Positions 1 through 8,657 of a DNA stretch of 64,000 nucleotides are shown piece by piece. This DNA is from an uncultured Hyphomonas sp. (GTDB taxonomy: Bacteria > Pseudomonadota > Alphaproteobacteria > Caulobacterales > Hyphomonadaceae), in the NCBI RefSeq assembly GCF_963678875.1, contig NZ_OY787456.1, positions 2,542,001 to 2,606,000 of the forward strand, written 5' to 3'. The first letter of the stretch is position 1. Every line of letters starts with the position of its first letter. The translations under genes were made by a program, and so were the position numbers. The notes beneath the pieces were generated by a model. It did not search any database and was not told where the DNA came from. It was given only the letters and a program-made list of their open reading frames with translations.

Positions 1-1813
1 GCCAGAGGGGATTGGTCCAGGGCGCACCGCCGCCCGGGAGCCCGACCCGCCACATGACATGGTTGTCCAGATTGCCATTGGCCGCAAGAAGCCGGTCGCG
101 CAGGGCAAAGCTGCTCCAATTGTAGTGAACCGAAGAATTCTCATCACCACGCAGGTCGATGATCGGCGTTGAAGCCATTGCTGCGCCATCGGAAATCATC
201 CCTGTCCGATAAGCAATGTCCAGCGCACCGGGGTCAGCAATCGTCCTTTCAGCAACAAAATTCCCGTCGAGGTCAACACCTCCGACCTGTTCATTGACCA
301 CAACGAACTCTTCCGGAGCCAATGTCCCGTCCAGGAGCGCTCCCAGTCCGTATTGGACACCTTCATTGTTCTTGAGGATGCGGCCAATATTCGTACCCGG
401 ATATGTTCCCCACAACGCAACGCTATGGTCAGGGTAGGCACAGCGAATGCCGTCGGGATTCTTCACCGGGTCGTAGACAAGGGCATTGGGGAGTTTGCAT
501 CCATTGCTCATCGGATCTTCCCCCCAAACGCCGGCAAGATAGGCGAATCGGAAGCGACCGAGGTTTTCGACGCTGCCTTCATCCTTGTGCCCGGCGATGA
601 TCGCCCGTTTGCGGTTGATTTCCTCGTTGCCGAGGCCGGCATTCAGGGCCTCAAAGGTCTCACTGTGGAAATACCTCCGGAGGAGGATTGCATCGAAGAT
701 CTCTTCAGAATGTCCGTCGCTATCGGGATAGCTGCATGCCAGGACAAGTCCATCAAGGGCTCCGGGATACATGCTTGCGATCACGTTCTGCTGCATGGAC
801 CCTGCCGAACAGCCATGGCCGATCGTGTAGCGGACCAGGCCGTACGTATCAGAAACATATTCCTTCAGCATCAGGACCGTTTCGGCAGCAACCACCCGGT
901 TCGCATTCTGGGAAGCATCCGTGAGACTAGCCACAGCGACCATGAACCCCTTGCTCAATGGATGGTCCAGCGCCCAGGTTGATACCGGTTGGGACTGGCG
1001 GCGGAGGTGGCCCGTGCTCCCACCGAAGAACCAGACAAGCTTGCGGTTCCAGGCGCCAAGCTCGCCTTCTGGCGCGTCCGGATCATGCAGGACCGCAATG
1101 TCGTACAGGCCCCGATTGATGGCCCCGCGCTCGACACGAACGACATAATCCAGCGTCTTCCCCTGGTCGGTTGTCGTCTGTGACATGTCCGCAGGGCGAG
1201 GTGCGGCCAAGGTATAGGGCTGGAAGCAGGAATTCTCGAAACCGTGACGCGGTTCGCAATCCGTCGCCGTCGTCCGGTAATAGTATCGCACCTCAGGCAC
1301 GACATTGCACTGGGCATCAAGCGGAGGGTTGCTGAGGCCGCTCGCATAAGTCGCCGGCTCAAGGCCATTTTCTTCCCGTGCCTCCGGGGTCGCACAGACC
1401 CAGGGCTGCAATTGCGGCCCGGACAGAAGGGGACCACCCTTCGGGTGGTTGGTGATAACAAGATCCGCGGCCGATCCGGATGGGGACGTCGCCCGCACAA
1501 TATTCTCACCATCGATCAGACCACTCACAACCCCCTGAGCCTGTTCGCCTTCAAGGGTGAAAGCCACATCCTGCGCGACGCCGTTCACGGACACCTGAAA
1601 ACTGTCCACCCCTCCTGAAAATCCGCCACTGATAATAAGACGGGCATCTCCCCCACTCACCAGTTCAGGGCGGTTAGGGGACGTCGTTACAGCCAGCTTG
1701 GCTCCTCCAGCCGTTTGGGAGATCGCTTCTGAACCTGCAGGGTCGACCGACCCACAAGCTGAAAGTGCGAGCGCGGCAGCCAGCAACGCCATTCCGTATT
1801 GGATCTTGTGCAA
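1..1813 (-). CDS. DUF6351 / tannase-like secreted lipoprotein esterase (partial, runs off the left edge)
   Basis: The reverse strand is open from 1813 to the window edge. I chose TTG at 1813 because GGAGGA sits 6 nt upstream; an in-frame ATG follows at 1795. The product starts with a short hydrophobic signal and a lipobox (LSAC), so it is probably an outer-membrane or periplasmic lipoprotein. An Ig-like N-terminal stretch (VSVNGVAQDV) and GPQLQPWVC are followed by an alpha/beta-hydrolase core with a CS nucleophile motif in IGHGCSAGSMQQ, as in the DUF6351 family related to tannases. The C-terminal Asp/His part lies partly outside the window. It follows the TonB receptor gene after a terminator-like hairpin, so it may hydrolyse the ester that the receptor imports. 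The substrate cannot be read from the sequence. Confidence 0.75.
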   Translation of the reverse strand, partial: MHKIQYGMALLAAALALSACGSVDPAGSEAISQTAGGAKLAVTTSPNRPELVSGGDARLIISGGFSGGVDSFQVSVNGVAQDVAFTLEGEQAQGVVSGLIDGENIVRATSPSGSAADLVITNHPKGGPLLSGPQLQPWVCATPEAREENGLEPATYASGLSNPPLDAQCNVVPEVRYYYRTTATDCEPRHGFENSCFQPYTLAAPRPADMSQTTTDQGKTLDYVVRVERGAINRGLYDIAVLHDPDAPEGELGAWNRKLVWFFGGSTGHLRRQSQPVSTWALDHPLSKGFMVAVASLTDASQNANRVVAAETVLMLKEYVSDTYGLVRYTIGHGCSAGSMQQNVIASMYPGALDGLVLACSYPDSDGHSEEIFDAILLRRYFHSETFEALNAGLGNEEINRKRAIIAGHKDEGSVENLGRFRFAYLAGVWGEDPMSNGCKLPNALVYDPVKNPDGIRCAYPDHSVALWGTYPGTNIGRILKNNEGVQYGLGALLDGTLAPEEFVVVNEQVGGVDLDGNFVAERTIADPGALDIAYRTGMISDGAAMASTPIIDLRGDENSSVHYNWSSFALRDRLLAANGNLDNHVMWRVGLPGGGAPWTNPLW

Positions 1814-1911
1814 GATTATTCCTCCTTGTCGGGCTTTGCTTGCCGGATACCGGTAAACGCCCCCATCTTCAGTCAGGTCGCGTAACGCGCTTTTCCGCTG
1901 GAACGAAAGAA

Positions 1912-1940
1912 GGTGGACCGGCGACTATCACCGGTCCACC
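1912..1940 (-). terminator. Terminator-like hairpin after the first TonB receptor gene
   Basis: A perfect 10-bp inverted repeat (GGTGGACCGG / CCGGTCCACC) with a 9-nt loop. On the minus strand it is followed by a T-rich TTCTTTCG run. It lies 13 bp past the receptor stop codon and before the DUF6351 gene, so it may attenuate readthrough into that gene. Confidence 0.6.
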
Positions 1941-1952
1941 CAAATTGCTTCA

Positions 1953-4775
1953 TCAGAAGCGCACTCGCGCGCCGACAGAGAAGTAACGCCCGACCATGTC
2001 GTAATAGGACGGTTGGGTGTAGATATTGTACGCAATCGTCTGAGTGGACGTACCCAGCGCCTGAGGGTCCTGGTCAAACACATTGCTGATGTTCAGGAAG
2101 ACTTCCTTCTCAAGCGCCTCACTGCCGAAGGCATACTGAAGATAAAGGTTCGTATATGCAGTCAGAGGTGCTTTTTCCTGGTCCGTCAGGTCAGGAGGAG
2201 AGAGCCTGTAGGATTCCCCCAATATCCGCTCGGAAACGGTCGCCGTCCAAGGACCTTTGGACCAGCTTACTGAGGCATTGCCGCGCCAGTGCGGCCGCAC
2301 AGACCAGCCCGCCTGCTCCAATGTTACCGAACCGGGAGATTCGAACTGATAGGAATCAAGATAGCTGGCAACGCCCCGGAAACTCAGGTCCCCGCCAAGC
2401 CAATCTGTCGAATAGCTGGCTTCCAAGTCGATACCTGATATTTCTGCCGTCTGAATATTGATCAACGTATTGTAGATCTGGGTAATTTCGTTTGTGGTCG
2501 GATTTCGCGTGATCAGATCGCAAAGTGACTGGTCTCCCGCAACACATTGGTTGATGATCGTTTGCGCACTCAGCTGCGAAATCGCATCCTCGATCTTGAG
2601 GCTGTAATAGTCGACCGAAAGACCGACCCCCTCAAGGAAAGAGGGACGATACACAAATCCAAGCGTCAATGTGTCCGACAGTTCTGGTGTAAGGTCCGGA
2701 TTGCTGCCGCTGGGGCTGATCACGCCCTGGAAATATTGGTTGTTGAGAACGGGATCGAAGAATGCCAGCGACACCAGTGTCTGGCCGCCAAAAAGTTCTC
2801 CGATATGCGGCGCGCGGATGTCCCGGGAGACGGTTGCGCGCAACCGAAGATCTTCGAACACCTGGTTGGTCAGACCGACCTTCCAGCTGGTTACCCCGCC
2901 GCTGGTACTGTAGTTGGTGTGCCGTATCGCTGCATTCAGGCTCAGATCCTCTGCAAACGGCGCATCCTTGACCAGCGGCACAAGCGCCTCGACGAAGCCT
3001 TCGAACAGGTCATATGAGCCGCGGCTGCCCGCCGTCACATTGCTCACCGCCCAATTGGCTTGTTGCGAAACCGCATCACCGATCACTTTGTTGGTGTTGT
3101 TGCGATACTCAACACCAACGGCAATCGGGACCTCTCCAGCCCAGGTCGAGAAGGGACTTCCGGTAACTGTCGCGGCAAATACATCCTGTTTGGTCAGCGA
3201 CCGCGCCACCGGTTGGCCGAGCACATAACCCGCCTGCTCTTCGGTCGGCGCATGAATACCGAACGGGTTTCGCGCGACGCATCCATTTGTCGGATCCGTC
3301 AGGGTGGACCGGCAGACGATCTGTCCAGTATCCGGATCAATTACTGCATCCGCCGACAGTTTGAGTTCAGCGAGCTTGACGCCCGGATTGGACCCCCACC
3401 TCAGCAAAGTCTCGCCGTGGGAGTAGTAGGTATCAAGCTCGAAATCGAACGGCAGCTGCGCTTTCAGGCCAAAGGTGGCGTTCAACGCATTCGACTTGGT
3501 GAATGCCTCTGGCCGACCATAGTCAAGATCGTATTTCCACATCGAAAATGACTCGATGTCATTGGCAATCATCACATCCCGGACGGATTCCGGAAGATAG
3601 GCATTGTCCTGTTGGATCGTATAGGCCCGCCCGCCGATGCTGTAAGGAAGCACAAGCGGGTATTTCAATTCTGAAACCCCATATGAACCTTCCGCAAACA
3701 CCTCGACATCGTCAGTCAGGTCGTATTTGGCGTGGACAAATGCATTGATCTGCTTGTTCCCGGAACGAAGCGGCTGTGTATATCGGGCTCCGTCACCGCC
3801 AATCTGGGTGCCTCCGGCCGAGATGCCTGTACCGAACGGGATCGCATTCCCGTCAGCATCGAAATTTGTATTGAACAATGGTCCCGGCGTCCGGATCAGG
3901 CCGCCGAAAGTCGCTATGTTTGAGGAAACGTCGTCAACAATGAGGAAGGTGGGTTCGCCAGGCTGGCCAGCATTGGGGTTCACGATGCGACTGGTGAATT
4001 TATTGGACCAGCCCCGTTCTGTGCCATCAAGCCCTGCCTGCCCGCTGCCGGACAGGTCGAACACGACATGACCCTTGCCCGCATTGAACGATTTGCCTCC
4101 GGTGAGGTCAAATCCATAGCTCCCTGCATCGTTCTGGCCAGAAATACCTCCACGCACCTCCGCCTGGACACCTTCGAAATCGGTATTGAGGACGTAGTTG
4201 ACGACGCCTGATACCGCGCCGGAACCGTACGCGGCCGAAGCACCTCCGGTCACGATATCAACTTTTTCAACCAGCCCCGATGGGAAGAGCGCCATGTCCG
4301 CGGTCCCGGTCGCCATGCTGGGCGCCGTCCGGCGGCCATCGAGCAGAACGAGCGTTCGCTCTGGGCCGAGATCCCGCAGATTGGCGGCCGTCGTATTTCC
4401 GGGGCCGGCACCCTGCGTATGGGTTGCAACCGCAGCTGAAGAAGAACCCGAAAGCTGTGGAAGCTGCCGCAATGCATCGGTCAGAATGGGCGAGACGGCT
4501 TTCAATTCGGCATTGGTCGTGGTGGTGACAGGTGTCGGCGCCTCATAGCCGTTTGCAATGACTCGCGAACCGGACACGACGACACGCGACATACGGGCGA
4601 CATCATCTTCAGGTTCTGTTTCCGGACCAGAGACCTGGACCAGGTCGCCGGACGCATCCGGTTCCACACTTTCGCTTTCTTGAGCAAGCGCCACCGGCGC
4701 GAGAAGACCTGATGCGATCATGATCGCAGAGGCACCAATGCCCGACAGGGCTTTTTGACGATAATTGGGTTTCAC
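1953..4775 (-). CDS. TonB-dependent outer-membrane receptor (cassette A)
   Basis: This 940-residue protein has a signal peptide ending near VALAQE. A plug domain begins around residue 60 (VVVSGSRV) and contains RDLGPERTLVLLDGRR and the AYGSGAVSGVVNYVL segment. A long beta-barrel follows, ending in aromatic YFSVGARVRF, as outer-membrane receptors do. The start is GTG at 4775, preceded by GGGAGG. The role is energised import of a substrate across the outer membrane; this receptor type is common in oligomer and aromatic-ester catabolism. It has a close paralogue at 29843-32587 with long shared stretches in the plug. A TetR-type operator lies 21 bp upstream of the start. Confidence 0.93.
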   Translation of the reverse strand: MKPNYRQKALSGIGASAIMIASGLLAPVALAQESESVEPDASGDLVQVSGPETEPEDDVARMSRVVVSGSRVIANGYEAPTPVTTTTNAELKAVSPILTDALRQLPQLSGSSSAAVATHTQGAGPGNTTAANLRDLGPERTLVLLDGRRTAPSMATGTADMALFPSGLVEKVDIVTGGASAAYGSGAVSGVVNYVLNTDFEGVQAEVRGGISGQNDAGSYGFDLTGGKSFNAGKGHVVFDLSGSGQAGLDGTERGWSNKFTSRIVNPNAGQPGEPTFLIVDDVSSNIATFGGLIRTPGPLFNTNFDADGNAIPFGTGISAGGTQIGGDGARYTQPLRSGNKQINAFVHAKYDLTDDVEVFAEGSYGVSELKYPLVLPYSIGGRAYTIQQDNAYLPESVRDVMIANDIESFSMWKYDLDYGRPEAFTKSNALNATFGLKAQLPFDFELDTYYSHGETLLRWGSNPGVKLAELKLSADAVIDPDTGQIVCRSTLTDPTNGCVARNPFGIHAPTEEQAGYVLGQPVARSLTKQDVFAATVTGSPFSTWAGEVPIAVGVEYRNNTNKVIGDAVSQQANWAVSNVTAGSRGSYDLFEGFVEALVPLVKDAPFAEDLSLNAAIRHTNYSTSGGVTSWKVGLTNQVFEDLRLRATVSRDIRAPHIGELFGGQTLVSLAFFDPVLNNQYFQGVISPSGSNPDLTPELSDTLTLGFVYRPSFLEGVGLSVDYYSLKIEDAISQLSAQTIINQCVAGDQSLCDLITRNPTTNEITQIYNTLINIQTAEISGIDLEASYSTDWLGGDLSFRGVASYLDSYQFESPGSVTLEQAGWSVRPHWRGNASVSWSKGPWTATVSERILGESYRLSPPDLTDQEKAPLTAYTNLYLQYAFGSEALEKEVFLNISNVFDQDPQALGTSTQTIAYNIYTQPSYYDMVGRYFSVGARVRF

Positions 4776-4796
4776 ATGACCCTCCCTTGATAGCTC

Positions 4797-4812
4797 TTTA
4801 ATGGCCGTTAAG
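4797..4812. promoter_or_regulatory. Putative TetR operator, site A (TonB receptor promoter)
   Basis: TTTAATGGCCGTTAAG; its inner 14 bases form an inverted repeat with one mismatch per arm. It lies 21 bp before the receptor start codon and is one of six related sites found only at promoters in cassette A. Confidence 0.65.
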
Positions 4813-5046
4813 GGTTTTGGTCACACGAATTTAACAATCGAACAAGGTCAAATTTTTATGATCAGTAAGTTTTCTATGCTGCGCTGCAAAAAATGCGCTT
4901 TCAAATTCGCTTTTAAAAGACGTGTACAGAGAAAAAATTGGGCCGGTACGCGTCAGCATCAGCGGATACGTACCAGCCCGAGGGGAGGAAACACCTGAAT
5001 TTCCCGGCAGCCCCGGATGTTGGACGCCGGTCAAAGCAGATTGAAC

Positions 5047-6252
5047 TCAGGCGTCAGCGCGCCCGATAATCGATATCGCAGAAACGTTCTGGTTGGGCAT
5101 GCCACCCAGATTGTGCGACAGGGCGAAGGTCACGTCCTGCTGGCGTTGGCGCGGGCCGGCCCGGCCCAGGATTTGCAGGTAGTTTTCGTAGACCATGCGA
5201 AGCCCTGAAGCCCCGATCGGGTGACCGAAGCATTTGAGCCCGCCATCAATCTGACAAGGAATTTCACCGTCGGCATCGAACCGCCCGTCGAGAACGTCCT
5301 GCCAACCCCTACCTTCTTCACTGATCAGAAGGTCTTCCATCGTGACAAGCTCAGTGATCGAGAAACAATCATGCACTTCCATCAGGCTTACTTGTTCGGA
5401 GGGTTTTGAAATGCCCGCCTCTTTGTAGGCTCTCGCGGCGGCCACGCGGGTCGTGTGGAAATAACTTCCATCCCACCCTGTCCCCTGGAGCTCCCAGCCA
5501 TTGGACACGGCGATCTGGAGTGCTTTGACAGTCACCAGATCCGACTTTCCAAGCGACCTGGCAATCTCCGGCGTCGTGACGATGGCACATGCTGCCCCGT
5601 CCGACACGCCGCAGCAATCGAACAGGCCGAGCGGTTCGGCGATCATCGGCGCGTTCAAAACCGTATCGATGTCGATCGGCTTTCGCAGGTGTGCCTTGTC
5701 GTTCTTCGCTCCATTGGCATGACTCTTTACAGAAACATGGGCCATTGCGCGCTTCAGATCTTCCGGTACGACACCATGCCGTGCACGATAGGCTGCTGCG
5801 AGTTGGGCGAAATTGCCTGGCGCCGACCCCGTGACACCGATCATGTCGAACATTGTCCCGCGAGTCCGGGCCGGCAAACCACCATAGCCTGTGTCCTTGA
5901 GTTTTTCGACACCGAGGGCCAATGCGATATCGGCTGCACCCGAAGCGACGGCGTAAACTGCCCCGCGCAAGGCTTCTGTTCCGCTCGCACAATAGTTTTC
6001 AACTTTCGTCACAGGCGCATTGTTCAGGCGCAGAGCGATTCCCAGCGGAATACCCGAAGGCCCGACATTGACCGCGTCAAACGCTACAGCAAGCCATGCG
6101 GCATCGATCCGGGATGTTTCTATTCCCGCATCTGCGATCGCCTCCTGATAGGCTTCCACCATCAATGTGTCGGCATCATCGTTCCAGCGTTCACCGAACT
6201 TGGAACAGCCCATCCCGAGAATGGCGACCCTATCTCTGATACCAGTTGGCAT
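5047..6252 (-). CDS. Thiolase-family acetyl-CoA acyltransferase (SCP-x/lipid-transfer type)
   Basis: This 401-residue thiolase has the nucleophilic Cys in ENYCASGTEAL, the HDCFS motif typical of SCP-x/Ltp-like thiolases, and GGLKCFGHPIGASG near the C-terminus, which supplies the His and the second Cys. All catalytic positions look intact. It should cleave a 3-ketoacyl-CoA with CoA as the last step of a beta-oxidation round. It is the third gene of a tight operon, with 3 bp after the OB-fold thiolase-like gene and a ribosome-binding site (GGAGGGCTGAG) inside the end of that gene. Proteins of this subfamily often act with an OB-fold partner, which matches the neighbour. Confidence 0.88.
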   Translation of the reverse strand: MPTGIRDRVAILGMGCSKFGERWNDDADTLMVEAYQEAIADAGIETSRIDAAWLAVAFDAVNVGPSGIPLGIALRLNNAPVTKVENYCASGTEALRGAVYAVASGAADIALALGVEKLKDTGYGGLPARTRGTMFDMIGVTGSAPGNFAQLAAAYRARHGVVPEDLKRAMAHVSVKSHANGAKNDKAHLRKPIDIDTVLNAPMIAEPLGLFDCCGVSDGAACAIVTTPEIARSLGKSDLVTVKALQIAVSNGWELQGTGWDGSYFHTTRVAAARAYKEAGISKPSEQVSLMEVHDCFSITELVTMEDLLISEEGRGWQDVLDGRFDADGEIPCQIDGGLKCFGHPIGASGLRMVYENYLQILGRAGPRQRQQDVTFALSHNLGGMPNQNVSAISIIGRADA

Positions 6253-6255
6253 ATC

Positions 6256-7713
6256 TCAGCCCTCCATGCCTGAAGCAGAAACCGCTGGAATGGCCTTCCA
6301 GAAGTACCGCTTGAATTGTCGTTGCTCGTCGATCGCCTTGATCCTGAACGCCATCCGCATTTGACGGCCGACCGCGATGTCGGACTCATCGGCGTCCACG
6401 AACTCAGCCATCATCCGGCCTCCGCCTTCAAACTCCACCATGCCGTATCGACTCGGAGGATCTGGCGAATACGTCAGTGAGTCAGCCGTAAAAGTCAGGA
6501 TTCTGGCTGGTACATCCGCCAACGGATAATCTTCCTGAGTTCCTATTGCGCGCTCATTCTGATTGACGCTGATGTCACTTCTTGGAAACTGCACCGTCCC
6601 TGTACGAGTACATTTTCCGCCAACGAGGCCAAGAACGGCTTTTCGATTTCGGTAAAGAGCGGTGAGCGCAGTTTTTTGATCCTGCTCAGCGCGCATACCC
6701 AACTCGTATGACAAGGACCCGGTAAATGCGAGATGACGCATGTAATTGAGTTCCGGTGACTTGCGAGCTAATGCTGCACCGCATCGTCCCTGGCGAGCCG
6801 CTTCAACTGCCGGCATGACTTCGAACACCAGAACCTCTGCGCCCTGGCCGTATCCCACAAGGACGACCGTTTCCCCGGCCTGCGCCTTCTCCAGTACCAT
6901 TGCCAGGAGGAGCAAAGGATGCGCGGCGCCGGTATCCCCAACTTCGCTCAAAAGGACATCACATACGGCATCCTCCGGAATTCCGGCCTTTTTCGCCATC
7001 TGCGCAGCAACGCCGCGGGTGACGATTGGAACGATCAGGTGATCAACAGAGGACGCCTCAAGTCCTGTCTTTTCAAGAGCCTCCTTCAAGGCGCCCGCAC
7101 CGAGCTTCAGGTATCCTTCATCACGAACCCAGCGGCTTTCCCAATTATAATCCGTATCAGCATTCCCCGCGCGGAAGTGATCGACGAAATCCGCACTGAC
7201 AGCATGGTGTCCGAGCAGCTTCGCAACTGGTTCACCCTCTCCCACCAGGATAGCTGCCGCTGCATCTCCGTAGGTCATTTCGGCTTCCGACCCAGGCTTG
7301 GTGCCCCGGCGTTCGGCCGCCATGCACAGGGTTGTGCGCGACGGCTGCAGCAAGGCGGACGCCAGCGCTGAAACCCCGGCGCGCAAGCCGCCTCCGAAAT
7401 CCATGGATGACACGGCGTCTCCAAGATTGAGCGCCTCCTTCACGATTCCTGCATTTTGCCGGTCGGCAAACGGATGCGACGTCGATGCCAGGACCACTGA
7501 GTCGACGGATTCGCGTTCACGGTCGCCGAGACAGGACCTCGCCGCTTCCACTGCCATGGTGACCGGGTCTTCGTCCCAGTTGGCAACCGCCTTTTCCCCC
7601 CGGGCTAGCCCCTTCATGCCCGGTGCAAACCAGGCATTTGCCGTGTGAATGGCGCTACGTTGAAGACGCCGCCGGGGAATATAAATGCCGTATTCCAGTA
7701 TGCCGATTGTCAT
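6256..7713 (-). CDS. Thiolase-like (HMG-CoA-synthase/KAS fold) protein fused to a DUF35-type OB-fold domain
   Basis: Of 485 residues, about 1-330 form a thiolase-fold region resembling HMG-CoA synthase/KAS III (MTIGILEYGIYIPRRRL; GDAAAAILVGEG). The C-terminal part, about 345-470, resembles a DUF35 rubredoxin/OB-fold domain (RTGTVQFPRSDISVN; RYGMVEFEGGGRMM). At the place where HMG-CoA synthases and KAS enzymes carry the nucleophilic Cys, this protein reads SSMDFGGGLRAG, without Cys, so it may not condense acyl groups itself. The OB domain lacks the usual zinc-ribbon cysteine pairs apart from one Cys (GKCTR). Its stop overlaps nothing, but its start overlaps the hydratase gene by 4 bp. I infer a scaffold or acyl-CoA-binding partner of the adjacent active thiolase. 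Confidence 0.75.
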   Translation of the reverse strand: MTIGILEYGIYIPRRRLQRSAIHTANAWFAPGMKGLARGEKAVANWDEDPVTMAVEAARSCLGDRERESVDSVVLASTSHPFADRQNAGIVKEALNLGDAVSSMDFGGGLRAGVSALASALLQPSRTTLCMAAERRGTKPGSEAEMTYGDAAAAILVGEGEPVAKLLGHHAVSADFVDHFRAGNADTDYNWESRWVRDEGYLKLGAGALKEALEKTGLEASSVDHLIVPIVTRGVAAQMAKKAGIPEDAVCDVLLSEVGDTGAAHPLLLLAMVLEKAQAGETVVLVGYGQGAEVLVFEVMPAVEAARQGRCGAALARKSPELNYMRHLAFTGSLSYELGMRAEQDQKTALTALYRNRKAVLGLVGGKCTRTGTVQFPRSDISVNQNERAIGTQEDYPLADVPARILTFTADSLTYSPDPPSRYGMVEFEGGGRMMAEFVDADESDIAVGRQMRMAFRIKAIDEQRQFKRYFWKAIPAVSASGMEG

Positions 7714-8555
7714 TGGTACTCCAAAAGCCCGTTGTTGATGACCGTTACATCTCTGCTTTCGATCCGTGCCCTGAATGCGGCGCGCCCTTCACCTTCGTGC
7801 CAGACCTCGGTGGTCACTGCCTCGCCCGGATAGACCGGACTCGAAAAGCGGACATCCATCCGTTTCAAACGGGCCGCTCGCCCTTCACATACGGATTGAA
7901 CCAGCGCCCGCCCAACGACGCCATAAGTGCAAAGACCGTGAAGTATAGGACGATCAAAGCCCGCTGAACGCGCAACTTCGGGATCGATATGGAGCGGATT
8001 ATAGTCACCTGACAGACGATAGATCAGCGCCTGGTCTTCGTGTGTGGGAAGGCGGACAGATATATCGGGCGCCCGGGCGTCCGGTATGGCGTGAGGTACA
8101 GGCGGTTGCCCCTGCCCCATGTTCCCGAATCCGCCATCGCCCCGGAGGAAACTACGGGAGCGTACCGTTGCCACAGGTTCCGCGCTGCCGTCCTCGAAGA
8201 TGACGCGAGATACTTCCATTATGGCGCCTTTGTCCGCACCCTTGTCGTAGATTTCGTCGATCTTCGTGGATGCGTGGAAGGCCCCGCTCGAGGGAAATGG
8301 CCGGTGGATCTCCACGGATTGCTCTCCGTGCAGGACCCTCTGCCATGTCAGGCCATATTTCGGGTCTTTCGCAAAAAATCCAGGATAAGTAACGACAGCG
8401 GCAATGGTCGGGAACGCTTCCAGTCCGTCCTCATAAACGTAACAAAGCTCTCTTGCGCCGATGCCCAAGGCGTAGAGTATTGTGTCCCTTTCGGATATTT
8501 CGTGTCGGACATCGAGTGTCGGCATGGCCATAAGCCGGTGATAATCGAGCGGCAC
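7710..8555 (-). CDS. MaoC-type (R)-specific enoyl-CoA hydratase (hydratase 2, double hot-dog)
   Basis: The 281-residue protein has the hydratase-2 layout: an N-terminal hot-dog half (residues about 15-140) and a C-terminal half with the active-site motif YRLSGDYNPLHIDP, followed by GFDRPILHGLCTYG. This matches the dehydratase part of peroxisomal MFE-2. It would hydrate an enoyl-CoA to a 3-hydroxyacyl-CoA in the same beta-oxidation spiral as its neighbours. GTG at 8555 is taken as the start (GGGAG 8 nt upstream); ATG codons at residues 9 and 11 are alternatives. It is the first gene of the hydratase, OB-thiolase-like, thiolase operon. An operator-like site lies 30 bp upstream. Confidence 0.88.
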   Translation of the reverse strand: MPLDYHRLMAMPTLDVRHEISERDTILYALGIGARELCYVYEDGLEAFPTIAAVVTYPGFFAKDPKYGLTWQRVLHGEQSVEIHRPFPSSGAFHASTKIDEIYDKGADKGAIMEVSRVIFEDGSAEPVATVRSRSFLRGDGGFGNMGQGQPPVPHAIPDARAPDISVRLPTHEDQALIYRLSGDYNPLHIDPEVARSAGFDRPILHGLCTYGVVGRALVQSVCEGRAARLKRMDVRFSSPVYPGEAVTTEVWHEGEGRAAFRARIESRDVTVINNGLLEYQ

Positions 8556-8585
8556 CCTCTCTGCTCCCTTCGCGTTTCGAACCTA

Positions 8586-8601
8586 TTTAACGGTCGTAAA
8601 G
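8586..8601. promoter_or_regulatory. Putative TetR operator, site B (hydratase-thiolase operon promoter)
   Basis: TTTAACGGTCGTAAAG, 30 bp upstream of the hydratase start. It differs from the site at 15126 at a single base. Confidence 0.65.
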
Positions 8602-8657
8602 GGCTGGTCAAGAGGGAAATCCGGAACCGTCCGCTTCAAATGTCCCGGATCTCCCCG

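Noticed and set aside
353..982. 209-codon plus-strand frame at the left end
   Set aside because: It lies opposite the DUF6351 gene, whose lipobox, CS motif and ribosome-binding site make the minus strand the coding one.
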